From contig CAZXMO010000009.1 in the NCBI GenBank assembly GCA_964641125.1, forward strand, positions 1 through 64,000: DNA of 64,000 nt, read 5' to 3'. Below, in pieces: positions 34,913-43,315 of the stretch. The position numbers and the translations under genes were made by a program. The notes under the pieces are model-generated. The model saw only the letters and a program-made list of their open reading frames with translations. It did not search any database and was not told the origin of the DNA. How positions within the stretch are numbered: position 1 is the stretch's first letter; each line of letters opens with the position of its first letter. This stretch comes from JBKHAJ01 sp964641125. Lineage in GTDB: Bacteria > Spirochaetota > Spirochaetia > SPDA01 > CAZSGZ01.

Positions 34913-35791
34913 ATGGAATCGATTTGGAAGATACGGGAAGAGATCGTCTACTGGAGCCGGAAGGTCCAGGAGTACGGATACGTCTCCGCCACCGACGGGA
35001 ACCTGTCGATGCGCATCGACGAGAACAGGGTGATCATTACCCCCTCCGGGGTGCCCAAGGGGGAAATGACCCTGGACGCACCGATAATAATGGATATGGA
35101 GGGGAACAAGCTCGAGGGGGACGGAAAACCCTCATCGGAGGGAAAGCTCCACATCGAGGTGTATCGCCTCCGCCCCGACGTGGATGCGGTCATCCATGCC
35201 CATCCTCCCAAGTGCATCGCCTTTACCGTGGCTGGTATTCCCATCGACACCTGCCTCCTTCCGGAGGTGGTCGTTACAATAGGAGCAATTCCCACCAGCG
35301 CGTACGCAACCCCAACCACCGACGAGGTCCCCGAATCGATCCGACCCCATATTATGAAGAGCGACGCGGTCATGCTCGCCCGGCACGGATCGCTGACCGT
35401 CGGCAAGTGCCTGAAAAGCGCCTTCAAGATCCTGGAAAAGATGGAACACTGCGCCACTATAGCCATGTACGCAAAGATCTTAGGCGGTCCGGTACCCTTT
35501 ACCGAGGAAGAGCTTAAAAAGCTCTACGATCTGCGCCCGAGCTGGGGTGTCCGGACCGAGCCGCTGTCCTGTACCGACGCGGGGAGCTGCTCGGTCCAGC
35601 CGCGGGAGAAGCTTTCCGGGGCGGGGCTTAAGACCGGAACCTGCAGTATCTACGGGGGAGAGCTCGACGGAGGGCCGTATGTGAGCTCCGGGGGCAACGG
35701 ATCGTCCGGCGGCCGTACGGCGGACGTGGACATAGAGCGCCTCGTCGACGTCATCGTGGACCGGGTCAAGTCGCGCCTCGCCTCGGGTTGA
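34913..35791 (+). CDS. BMC class II aldolase (fuculose/rhamnulose-1-phosphate type)
   Basis: 292 residues. The class II aldolase/adducin fold (1-210) has YVSATDGNLSMR, zinc ligands in HAHPPK and the later ARHGSLTVG, and the catalytic Glu of SSEGKLHIE. It should split L-fuculose- or L-rhamnulose-1-phosphate to DHAP and L-lactaldehyde. After residue 215 a Cys- and Gly-rich linker leads to a C-terminal amphipathic helix (DIERLVDVIVDRVKSRLA), an encapsulation-peptide pattern that would target it into the shell. Its place as last gene of the shell operon supports this. Confidence 0.88.
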   Translation: MESIWKIREEIVYWSRKVQEYGYVSATDGNLSMRIDENRVIITPSGVPKGEMTLDAPIIMDMEGNKLEGDGKPSSEGKLHIEVYRLRPDVDAVIHAHPPKCIAFTVAGIPIDTCLLPEVVVTIGAIPTSAYATPTTDEVPESIRPHIMKSDAVMLARHGSLTVGKCLKSAFKILEKMEHCATIAMYAKILGGPVPFTEEELKKLYDLRPSWGVRTEPLSCTDAGSCSVQPREKLSGAGLKTGTCSIYGGELDGGPYVSSGGNGSSGGRTADVDIERLVDVIVDRVKSRLASG

Positions 35792-35833
35792 GACGCCGAC
35801 GGGTAGAGGCCGGTGCTGTCTCGGTGCGCCCTC

Positions 35834-36005
35834 TAAGACTTTGAGAGTGCCCCCGATCGTGGGGATAGAAATTGTGTAAATGATTGATCTGTACTGAATT
35901 ACATGATTTCGAAGAGAAATCGGAACTTATGGCGGGATAATTACAATAACAAACTGATTTTATTTGAAAATCGTCCCCACGATCGGGGGCACTCTCTAAG
36001 GCTTT
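35834..36005. mobile_element. MITE copy B: 154-bp element with 9-bp target-site duplication
   Basis: Element 35843-35996 (154 bp, same length as copy A). Inverted ends share the core tgcccccgatcgtgggga (left from 35848, right complement up to 35991), with perfect pairing over the outer 23 bp. Flanks: taagacttt (35834-35842) and taaggcttt (35997-36005), a 9-bp duplication with one change. The interior differs from copy A beyond the ends. The right end lies on the stop codon of the rhodanese gene, as copy A lies on the methyltransferase stop. Confidence 0.85.
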
Positions 36006-36409
36006 ACCGTTTTTCCCGACCAGTCGATGATTCCGCCGAAGTTGTGCACGTCGGTGTAGCCGAGTCCCTCGAGAATTTTCTCGGCTTGTCCCGAACGGTT
36101 TCCCGTACGGCAGTAGAGGATGATGAGGGCGTCTCTATCCTCGGTGGGGGGATTCTCCCCTATTTCGGAGAGGGGTATATTGATCGCCGTGGGGATGTAC
36201 CCTTCGGCGTATTCCGCAGGCGTCCGAACATCCACGAGGATGTAGTCGGTGTCTCCGCTTTCGATGAGGTCGGCTAAGACTTCCTCGTCCGAGTAGTCGG
36301 GGGCGGCGATTTTCTCGGCCTTTTCACCCGCCCCCTGGGCGAAGGCGGCCGAAGCGGCGAAAAATACTATGAGTAAAGCCGATATACCGGCATTTATTAT
36401 TTTTTTCAT
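35996..36409 (-). CDS. Secreted rhodanese-domain protein
   Basis: 137 residues. A signal peptide (MKKIINAGISALLIVFFAAS, then AAFAQG) is followed by a single rhodanese domain with DVRTPAEYAEGYIPTAINIPL and active-site loop YCRTGNRSG holding the catalytic Cys. It probably handles sulfur or redox chemistry in the periplasm. I start at ATG 36409, with AAGGAG upstream. The stop codon TAG uses the first base of the MITE copy B junction. Confidence 0.88.
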   Translation of the reverse strand: MKKIINAGISALLIVFFAASAAFAQGAGEKAEKIAAPDYSDEEVLADLIESGDTDYILVDVRTPAEYAEGYIPTAINIPLSEIGENPPTEDRDALIILYCRTGNRSGQAEKILEGLGYTDVHNFGGIIDWSGKTVKP

Positions 36410-36515
36410 CAGGAACTCCTTGTACGATAATATACTTAAACCATGGCTTATTAACAAATACTATCCATCGTGATATCGTACGTCTCGATAGAATACTAAA
36501 ATTAAGGAGATTGGT

Positions 36516-37928
36516 ATGGGAAACAACTACGATGTGATCATCCTCGGGGCGGGCCCGGGCGGGTACGTTGCTGCGATCCGGGCGGCCCAGCTCGGACTTT
36601 CGGCGTGTGTCGTAGAAAAAGAAAAGGCCGGCGGGGTGTGCCTCAATATCGGATGCATCCCGTCGAAGAACCTGCTCCACCAGGCGGAGGTTTTCCGTTC
36701 GATAGAGGAGCTCGAAGATATCGGGGTCAAGGTGGAGACCTCGGGTCTCGACTACGAAAAAGTGTGGAAGAACTCCCGGCAGGCGTCGAGCCGGCTGGTC
36801 AAGGGGGTGCAGTTCCTCCTCAAGAAGAATAAAGTCGATTATATGGAAGGGGAAGGGCGGATTGCCTCAGCTCCGGCGGACGGAGTAAAGGAAGTGACGG
36901 TCAAGACCTCCGACGGAGAGCGGAAGGTGACCGGAAAGAACATCATCATCGCCACCGGCTCGAGCCCGAGAGAACTGAAGGGCTTCGAGTTCGACGAGGA
37001 AAAGGTGTTGAGTTCCACCGGGGCTCTGATGCTGAAGGAAGTGCCGAAACGGCTGATTATCTTAGGCGCCGGGGCCATCGGGGTGGAGTTCGCCCATATC
37101 ATGAATGCCTTCGGCTCGGAGGTCACCTTAGTGGAGATGCTTGAGCAGGTCCTTCCCGCGAGCGATCCCGACGTAGCGGAGGAGCTTGCAAAGTCCTTCA
37201 AGAAACGGGGCATCACCATACATACCAAAACCAAGGCTTCGTCGATGACCCGCAAAGACGGGGGCGTCGAGGTGACTCTGGAAACCGGAAACGGAGAAAC
37301 GAGCACCGTCGAAGCGGACAAGCTCCTCGTCGTTGTAGGACGGGCCCCCAATTCGGCGGGAATCGGCCTCGAAGAGCTCGGGATCGAGCCGGAGAAGGGT
37401 TTTGTTCCCACCGGGGATTATTACGAAACCTCCGCAGCCGGGGTCTACGCCATCGGAGACGTCATCAACACCCCCCTCCTCGCTCATCTTGCCTCGAAGG
37501 AGGGAGAGATAGCGGTAGAGCACATCGCCGGGGTCGAGGTGGAGCCGCGGGTGCCCGCGGACGAGATCCCCATGGCGGTGTATACCGAGCCCCAGGCGGC
37601 CAACTTCGGACTGACCGAGGCCGAGGCGAAGGAGAAGGGGCTGGATGTCTCCACCGCGGTCTTCCCCTTCCGGGGAGTGGGCAAAGCGGTGGCCGTGGGA
37701 AGCATGGAGGGATTCGTGAAGCTCGTCTACGACACCGAGATCCACGAAATTTTAGGCGCCCACATCGTCGGACCCGAGGCGACCGAGCTGATCCACGAGA
37801 TCCTCCTCGCCAAGAAGATGGAGCTCCTCCCGGAGAACGTCGCCGACATGATCCACGCCCATCCGACCCTTTCCGAGTCGGTGATGGAAACCATGAAGGC
37901 CGCCACCACCGGGGCCATACATATGTAA
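36516..37928 (+). CDS. lpdA: Dihydrolipoyl dehydrogenase
   Basis: FAD disulfide oxidoreductase, 470 residues, E3 of 2-oxoacid dehydrogenase or glycine cleavage complexes. Redox centre GGVCLNIGCIPSK, FAD motif ILGAGPGGYVAAIRAAQLG, NAD motif ILGAGAIGVEFAHIMNAFGSEVTLVE, and the C-terminal HAHPTLSE with the catalytic His. AAGGAG lies 7 nt before the ATG. No E1/E2 genes are adjacent. Confidence 0.96.
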   Translation: MGNNYDVIILGAGPGGYVAAIRAAQLGLSACVVEKEKAGGVCLNIGCIPSKNLLHQAEVFRSIEELEDIGVKVETSGLDYEKVWKNSRQASSRLVKGVQFLLKKNKVDYMEGEGRIASAPADGVKEVTVKTSDGERKVTGKNIIIATGSSPRELKGFEFDEEKVLSSTGALMLKEVPKRLIILGAGAIGVEFAHIMNAFGSEVTLVEMLEQVLPASDPDVAEELAKSFKKRGITIHTKTKASSMTRKDGGVEVTLETGNGETSTVEADKLLVVVGRAPNSAGIGLEELGIEPEKGFVPTGDYYETSAAGVYAIGDVINTPLLAHLASKEGEIAVEHIAGVEVEPRVPADEIPMAVYTEPQAANFGLTEAEAKEKGLDVSTAVFPFRGVGKAVAVGSMEGFVKLVYDTEIHEILGAHIVGPEATELIHEILLAKKMELLPENVADMIHAHPTLSESVMETMKAATTGAIHM

Positions 37929-37985
37929 ACGGGCATGAAAGCGCCACGGGCCGCCGGGGGCATCTGCCAATACTATACGTTTCTG

Positions 37986-38013
37986 TCGTATAAATAACTT
38001 TACATTTATACGA
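37986..38013. promoter_or_regulatory. Inverted repeat upstream of the ATPase gene
   Basis: tcgtataaat (37986-37995) and atttatacga (38004-38013), a perfect 10-bp inverted repeat with 8-nt spacer, and a third tcgtata at 38019. It lies 20 bp before the ATG at 38034, suggesting an operator. Confidence 0.5.
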
Positions 38014-38033
38014 TAAGATCGTATAATTAGATT

Positions 38034-39215
38034 ATGGAAGATGTGCTCTTTCAGTACAATCCCTGGTGGGAAACGGATGCTTTCCTGGAAAATGTAAAAC
38101 CGAGACGGCAATACGTTGATTGGATTGTTGACCGTTTGTCACAAAACCATGCCATTCTCCTGTCAGGACTCCGGCGTGTGGGTAAATCGACCATCATGCG
38201 GCTTGTCGTCGACGAGCTCATTCATCGCGGCTGTAATCGGGACCGTATCCTCTACGTCAGTCTTGACGACTATCTCCTGCGTGATAATTCGATCCTTGAT
38301 GTGGTCCGGGCTTTCAGGAAAATTCACAAGCATCCGATCGATTTACCTGTAGTCCTCATGCTGGACGAGATTACTGTAAAAGAAGATTTCAACCGGCAGC
38401 TCAAGACCCTCATAGATCGAGAGAACACGAGTATCATTGCCGCTTCATCTTCCAGCTCGCTTTTAAAGGATCGGAGGGCGCTTCTGACCGGCCGGTCCCG
38501 TATGCTTGAAGTGCAGCCTTTGAATTTTGAGGAGTACCTAAATTTCAAGGACGTACAAATCGCACGCAGAGACGAGCACTTGCCGGATCGATACTTCCGT
38601 GAATATATAAGAGCCGGCGGGCTTCCGGAACATGTTCTTCATCCCGGCAGGGATTATCTTATGACCCTCGTTGACGATATCATTCAGAAAGACATTACGG
38701 CTTTTTATGGGTTAAAAGACCAACAGATTTTGAGAGATTACTTTACGCTCCTCATGGAACGAAGCGGCAAGCAGATAAGCATCAACAAGATAGCTAAAAT
38801 CTTGGGGATCTCACCAGACACATCCCGACGCTATCTCGGATACTTCGAGGCCGCCTATCTTATTCACCTTGTCCCGCGTTCGGGAAAAACGAACGAGCGG
38901 CTATTGTCTCCTAAGAAGATCTATGCTTGTGATCTGGGAATAAAGCATCTGTTTATCGGCGACCGTGACTGGGGAAGCTACTTCGAGAACTATGTATATC
39001 TCAGACTACGGGCGAATCAGCGCGTAAGCTATGTTCTCCACGGTCGGAATGAGCTCGACTTTCTTACAGAGGATGGAACACTTATCGAAGCCAAATACAA
39101 CGCCGAGCTTACCGGTAATCAGCTCGAAGCTTTCGAAAGCTTTCCGGCCCAGCGGAAGTACACTATTTCCTCCGTACGGGAGCTTGGGATTCTCGAGAAT
39201 CTGTGGAAAACCTAA
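38034..39215 (+). CDS. AAA-family ATPase with DUF4143
   Basis: 393 residues. Walker A SGLRRVGKST (about 40-50), Walker B VVLMLDEI, then the AAA_14 core, an HTH-like stretch (ISINKIAKILGISPDTSRRYL) and a DUF4143 C-terminus with a PD-(D/E)xK-like pattern (ELDFLTEDGTLIEAKYN). Widespread in prokaryotes; role unknown, perhaps in defence or DNA binding. Base composition is lower in GC than its neighbours, a sign of transfer. Confidence 0.85.
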   Translation: MEDVLFQYNPWWETDAFLENVKPRRQYVDWIVDRLSQNHAILLSGLRRVGKSTIMRLVVDELIHRGCNRDRILYVSLDDYLLRDNSILDVVRAFRKIHKHPIDLPVVLMLDEITVKEDFNRQLKTLIDRENTSIIAASSSSSLLKDRRALLTGRSRMLEVQPLNFEEYLNFKDVQIARRDEHLPDRYFREYIRAGGLPEHVLHPGRDYLMTLVDDIIQKDITAFYGLKDQQILRDYFTLLMERSGKQISINKIAKILGISPDTSRRYLGYFEAAYLIHLVPRSGKTNERLLSPKKIYACDLGIKHLFIGDRDWGSYFENYVYLRLRANQRVSYVLHGRNELDFLTEDGTLIEAKYNAELTGNQLEAFESFPAQRKYTISSVRELGILENLWKT

Positions 39216-40027
39216 GCCTCCCGGCCGGGGCACTCTAAAAGCCGTTCGGCGTTCTTGTACAAGAGGAGCTCGAGGCGGTCCCGGGGCAGGTCCATGTCCA
39301 GGATCCGCTCGACGAGGGAGGCCTGACCGTCCCAGGGGGAGTCGCTTCCGAACAGGAGGTACTCCGCCGGGTGCTCGAGGAGAAACCTTCGGGCCCGTTC
39401 GGCACCCATGAACTCGACCGAAGCGGAGATGTCCATGTAGACCGGCTTTCCTAAGATGAGCCGTTCCGCCTCGTCCCAGTCTTTCCAAGCGCCGAAGTGG
39501 GAGGTGACCAGGGTAAGATTCGGGTGCCGGTTGATGATGCGGCTGACCCGGGCGGGATCGGCAATCCGGTCATGGGGAAAGGCGATGTCGAATCCGGTGT
39601 GGAGGAGGAGGACGAGACCAGCCTCCGCAACGGCGCTGAGGATGGGATCGACCTTCCTATCGCCGATGCTGAAATGCTGGTAGTAGGGGTGGAGCTTGAT
39701 CCCCCGGAAGCCCGATTCGGCGATGTTCCGGACGTGTTCAACCGCGTCGGGGTCCTCCGGATGGACCGAAGGAAAGGGAACGAGACGGCCGCGGTGAGAA
39801 GCCGCAAGCCCCCGGGACCACTCGAGAATGGGACCGAACTGGGCGGGCTTGGTCGCGATGGAGGCGACCACAGAGCGCTCGATCCCCGCCCGGTCCATCG
39901 ATTCGAGGAGGGAGGTGACGGTGCCGTCGAGGACCGCCTCGATGTCCGCCTCCGCTTCGAGGGCGGGGACCGCCCGTGCGGCGAGCTCGTTGGGAAAAGC
40001 GTGGGTGTGGAAGTCGATGATTTTCAT
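39212..40027 (-). CDS. Amidohydrolase-2 family metal-dependent hydrolase
   Basis: 271 residues. Metal-site IIDFHTHAFP, later GIKLHPYY, LLLHTGF, TSHFG and LFGSDSPWDG carry the His and Asp ligands of the TIM-barrel amidohydrolase-2 (ACMSD-like) family, which decarboxylate or hydrolyse. The start ATG 40027 is favoured over 40036 because a TCTATA box (complement of 40036-40041) lies 8 nt before it. Tail overlaps the ATPase gene by 4 nt. The substrate is unknown. Confidence 0.82.
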   Translation of the reverse strand: MKIIDFHTHAFPNELAARAVPALEAEADIEAVLDGTVTSLLESMDRAGIERSVVASIATKPAQFGPILEWSRGLAASHRGRLVPFPSVHPEDPDAVEHVRNIAESGFRGIKLHPYYQHFSIGDRKVDPILSAVAEAGLVLLLHTGFDIAFPHDRIADPARVSRIINRHPNLTLVTSHFGAWKDWDEAERLILGKPVYMDISASVEFMGAERARRFLLEHPAEYLLFGSDSPWDGQASLVERILDMDLPRDRLELLLYKNAERLLECPGREA

Positions 40028-40064
40028 ATCTTTCATATAGAGGAGAATTGTACCCGAAACCGTA

Positions 40065-40093
40065 TTGACGGAAAAGGGCGGATGTGGTATGTA
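40065..40093 (+). promoter_or_regulatory. Promoter for the leader of the amidohydrolase/radical SAM pair
   Basis: TTGACG (40065-40070), 17 nt, TATGTA (40088-40093). Transcription would start near 40100, giving a leader of about 140 nt that contains a hairpin and a terminator before the gene at 40239. Confidence 0.6.
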
Positions 40094-40097
40094 TAAA

Positions 40098-40192
40098 TCC
40101 CAATATGGGGAAGAGAAAACGGCGCAAGCCGACGAACGAAGCAGCTGGGGAAAGCTCCCTGTTCATTAATGTGAACAGGGAGCTTTTTTTTT
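40098..40192 (+). promoter_or_regulatory. Structured leader with intrinsic terminator (attenuator or riboswitch candidate)
   Basis: The leader holds a tccc/gggg mini-hairpin (40098-40110), a cggc-gcaa-gccg GNRA hairpin (40120-40131), and a terminator with a 13-bp stem (agctccctgttca 40153-40165 and tgaacagggagct 40172-40184) and nine T. An agct/gggg segment at 40143-40150 could pair with the terminator's 5' arm. No riboswitch class I know fits. The gene at 40239 has its own AAGGAG site after the terminator. Confidence 0.65.
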
Positions 40193-40238
40193 GCCCGATT
40201 TTTCTTCTTAACCCGCACAATCCACACAAGGAGATAAA

Positions 40239-41306
40239 ATGAGTTTCGAAAAGGAAGTCAAGAAGGCGGTGATGAACCTCGGGGGCTGGCATAACGCCCA
40301 CGCTCACCTGGACAGGGCGTTCGTCATGGAATCGCGGTATGTGGAGCATGCCGACATGGATCCCTGGGAAATAACGGCTTATCCCCTGGAGGTCAAGCAG
40401 CACATAACCGGGGCTCTCCACGAGGGGCTCGCCTACACCGAAGAGTCGCTTCAGGAACGGATACGGAGGGCCGTGGACGAATCAATCCGCTTCGGGACGC
40501 GGAGGATCGATACCTTCGTCGACGTAACCGCCGACTGCGTGGGACTCAAGGCCCTGGATGCCGCTTTAGAGGTAAAGGAGGAGTACCGGGACAGCCTGGA
40601 TCTTAGAATCGGGGCCTACCCGATCTTCGGTTTCAAAGACGACAATCCCTTCAGGTGGGAGGTCTTCGAAGAGGGGGCGCGGAAGGCCGATTTTATCGGG
40701 ACCCTCCCCGAGCGGGACGCCCGGATGGGGCACATCGGTTTTGCCGAGCACTTCCGCCGGGTCCTCAATCTCGCTAATGAACTCGGAGGGCTGGAGGTTC
40801 ACGCCCATGTCGATCAGAGCAATCATCCCGAAGAAAATGGTACCGAGACACTCATCGAAGCGGTGCGGTGGCTCCGTCCCGACCGGACCGGCAGAATGGA
40901 GCGGCGGCAGCCCACGGTGTGGGCGGTGCATTCCCTGTCCATCGCAAGCTACCCGGAAGACCGGTTCCGCCGGGTCGTGGAAGGACTCAAGGAGAACAAC
41001 ATCGGGGTCATCGTCTGCCCGAGCGCGACGCTGTCCAACAAGCAGCTGCGGGACATCGCCGTCCCCATGCACAATTCCATCACCCGCGTCTTAGAGCTCC
41101 TCCTCGAAGACGTGCCCGTGAGGATCGGGACCGACAACGTGCAGGATTTTTTTCTGCCCGCGGGAAGTTTCGATCTCTATAACGAGGTCTGTACCGCGGC
41201 GAACGCCTTGAGGTTCTACAACTTCACTACCTGGGCGAAGATCGCCCGGGGGGTGCGTCTCAACGAAGTAGACCGGATGAAGATCCGGAACGCTCTGAAG
41301 AACTAG
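40239..41306 (+). CDS. Cytosine-deaminase-like amidohydrolase
   Basis: 355 residues. GWHNAHAHLDRAFV is the HxH metal motif, and VHAHVDQSN, VWAVHSLSIAS and GTDNVQDFF supply the remaining ligands of the cytosine deaminase/atrazine chlorohydrolase subgroup (the GTDNV..FF segment is typical). It should deaminate or hydrolyse an N-heterocycle; the exact one is unknown. AAGGAG precedes the ATG. It is followed by a radical SAM gene 10 nt later, a rare pairing. Confidence 0.85.
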   Translation: MSFEKEVKKAVMNLGGWHNAHAHLDRAFVMESRYVEHADMDPWEITAYPLEVKQHITGALHEGLAYTEESLQERIRRAVDESIRFGTRRIDTFVDVTADCVGLKALDAALEVKEEYRDSLDLRIGAYPIFGFKDDNPFRWEVFEEGARKADFIGTLPERDARMGHIGFAEHFRRVLNLANELGGLEVHAHVDQSNHPEENGTETLIEAVRWLRPDRTGRMERRQPTVWAVHSLSIASYPEDRFRRVVEGLKENNIGVIVCPSATLSNKQLRDIAVPMHNSITRVLELLLEDVPVRIGTDNVQDFFLPAGSFDLYNEVCTAANALRFYNFTTWAKIARGVRLNEVDRMKIRNALKN

Positions 41307-41316
41307 GGGCTCTAGG

Positions 41317-42375
41317 ATGAACGAAACAAAAACCCAACCGGCCGAATTCACCCGTCTGGATCCCCCGGGGCCGATAACCGAAGCCCAGATCTTTTTGACC
41401 CGGGAATGCACCGTTGCCTGCGGCTACTGCAAGCTCATCGACCGGACACTCCCCGAGCTCGGCCTCGAAGAATGGAAGCGGGGGATGGACAACCTCGCCT
41501 CGGCGGGAATCAAGACCGTCAAGATTTTAGGGGGCGAGCCCACCGTCAAACCGTGGCTGCCCGAGCTTATCTCCTACACCGCCGGGACCGGCATGAGGAC
41601 CGCCCTTCTGTCGAACTCCACCTTCGACGGCGAAATGTTCCGGGCTCTCCTCGACTGCGGGCTCTACGGCTATTTCGCGAGTGTCGACGGACTGTCCGAC
41701 CTCGAACACTTCGACGAGGACACCGGGCGGAAGTCCGCCTCCGGATACGCTATGCTCAAGGCGCTTCAGGACCGGGGTATCCCCCTCTTAGCGGCGAATA
41801 CCGTTATTCACCGGCGGAACTTCCACGAGATCCCCGAGCTCTGCCGGAGGCTCTCCGACGAAGGGTTTTACGTCAACCTGTGCACCCTTCAGCACACCAC
41901 CGATGAGCGCCGCGAGTTCTCCCGGGCCCGCCGCCGGGGGACCGAGGCGGATGAGTATGCGGATGCTCACGGCGATCCCGCCCGTTTCCGTCGGTCGGAC
42001 CGGGGAATGCTCGAGGAGCTCGGCCGAGAGCTCATAGCGATGCAGAAAAGGGGCGTGCGGATAGCGGTGCCCCGGCGCTACCTCGGCGGAACGGCCGATT
42101 ACGGGATAGACTGCAGTTGGGAGTGCACCCGGCCGCTGCAGCTCAGGATCGACGCCGACGGTGGGATAATGCTCTGCAACGAGTACCGCACCGCCTTAGC
42201 GGACCTCTTTAACATCACCCGGCTCGATCCCGCCGCATACGGCAGGTGGATATCCGAGTGGTTCGAGGAAAGGAAGCGGATCGAATGCTCCGGGTGCTAT
42301 TGGAGCTGTTTTATAGGGGCCGAGGAGAATATCCGCCGAGGTACTCCGGAGTTTTCCTATGCCGGAGCCGGCTGA
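41317..42375 (+). CDS. Radical SAM enzyme with partial SPASM-like C-terminus
   Basis: 352 residues. Cluster motif CTVACGYC (Cys31, 35, 38) and ILGGEPTVKPW. The C-terminus has DCSWECTRPLQLRIDADGGIMLCNEY and IECSGCYWSC, so an auxiliary FeS cluster is likely. In the same operon as the deaminase-like amidohydrolase under a terminator-bearing leader. Substrate unknown; a base or nucleoside is plausible from the partner. Confidence 0.82.
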   Translation: MNETKTQPAEFTRLDPPGPITEAQIFLTRECTVACGYCKLIDRTLPELGLEEWKRGMDNLASAGIKTVKILGGEPTVKPWLPELISYTAGTGMRTALLSNSTFDGEMFRALLDCGLYGYFASVDGLSDLEHFDEDTGRKSASGYAMLKALQDRGIPLLAANTVIHRRNFHEIPELCRRLSDEGFYVNLCTLQHTTDERREFSRARRRGTEADEYADAHGDPARFRRSDRGMLEELGRELIAMQKRGVRIAVPRRYLGGTADYGIDCSWECTRPLQLRIDADGGIMLCNEYRTALADLFNITRLDPAAYGRWISEWFEERKRIECSGCYWSCFIGAEENIRRGTPEFSYAGAG

Positions 42376-42390
42376 TCAGCGGCCGATGGT

Positions 42391-43311
42391 TCAGATGAGG
42401 ACTTCTGTACAGTGTTTCAAGGCGGTAAGCGATTCGGTGAGGATTTTGCGGAGCTTCGGATCGGAGTAGTCCCGGCCGGTCTTAGGTCCCGTCGTTTCGA
42501 AGTAGCCGACCGCCTCCCGGACCGGCCATCGGTCTTCGTTTCGCCGGATGATCTCGAACACCTCGTCGAGATCGATTATGCCCCGCTTCTGTTCTTCCGG
42601 CGAAAAGCCGAAGGTGGAGTCGAAGATCCGGTCGGTGTTCTTGAAGTGGAACTCCGCCATGTAGGGGATGCCGTACTCGAAGAGCTCGAGACAGCCGTAC
42701 AGGACGGTCCCGCTCTCGTCGGCTAACCCATGGCTGGTGTCTCCGCAGAGGTAGACCGGGACGGTGGTCCCGGGGTTCCGGCGGTGATATTCGAGAAGTC
42801 CTCCCACCATCTGATCGATCTCGCCCGGCAGAGAGGGGGGCTCGGCATGGCACGACATCGGCTCGACGGTGAGTCCCTTGAGTCCTTTCTCCCGGGCTGT
42901 GTGCATGAGCTCTTTCATGTGCTCCATGTACCGTGCGATGCCCGCGGGCTTCGTCTCCATCCGGTCTCGGTAGACCGAACCGGGGTTCGATCCCACGTAG
43001 TCCGCCCCGAGTACCGCCGCCGCCTCGATGTACCGGTCGTAATTTTTCCGTGCCGCCGCCTCGAGGCGGGCGTCGCCGGAGAAAAAACCGCCGAGCTCCC
43101 GGTGGGAGGTGAAGCAGCTCTTTATGGTTATGTTCCGTTCGCGGGCGGCGTTCCGCAGATCATCGAAGTAGGACAAATCCACCGAGTAGAGCTCGAAAAA
43201 GCTTCCGAGCTGGACATAGCGCACGTCGATATCATCCAACAGATCGAAGAGCCACTCGTAGCTATAGCGGTATTCGACGGGATCGCTCTTGATCCCCAGC
43301 TTGAAATCCAT
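42391..43311 (-). CDS. Xylose-isomerase-like TIM barrel (sugar isomerase/epimerase family)
   Basis: 306 residues with the AP_endonuc_2 fold: GIKSDPVEYRYSYEWLFD, YVGSNPGS, LTVEPMSC (metal Glu), LCGDTSHG (Asp, His) and EFHFKNTD. Members isomerise or epimerise sugars or keto-acids. It lies 4 nt after the zinc dehydrogenase in the same transcript, so it probably acts in the same sugar pathway. Substrate not known. Confidence 0.82.
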   Translation of the reverse strand: MDFKLGIKSDPVEYRYSYEWLFDLLDDIDVRYVQLGSFFELYSVDLSYFDDLRNAARERNITIKSCFTSHRELGGFFSGDARLEAAARKNYDRYIEAAAVLGADYVGSNPGSVYRDRMETKPAGIARYMEHMKELMHTAREKGLKGLTVEPMSCHAEPPSLPGEIDQMVGGLLEYHRRNPGTTVPVYLCGDTSHGLADESGTVLYGCLELFEYGIPYMAEFHFKNTDRIFDSTFGFSPEEQKRGIIDLDEVFEIIRRNEDRWPVREAVGYFETTGPKTGRDYSDPKLRKILTESLTALKHCTEVLI

Positions 43312-43315
43312 ATTT

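Noticed and set aside
40098..40192. Assignment of the leader to a named riboswitch (preQ1, c-di-GMP, guanidine, THF)
   Set aside because: None of the conserved core sequences of these classes could be found; only the GNRA hairpin and the terminator are certain.
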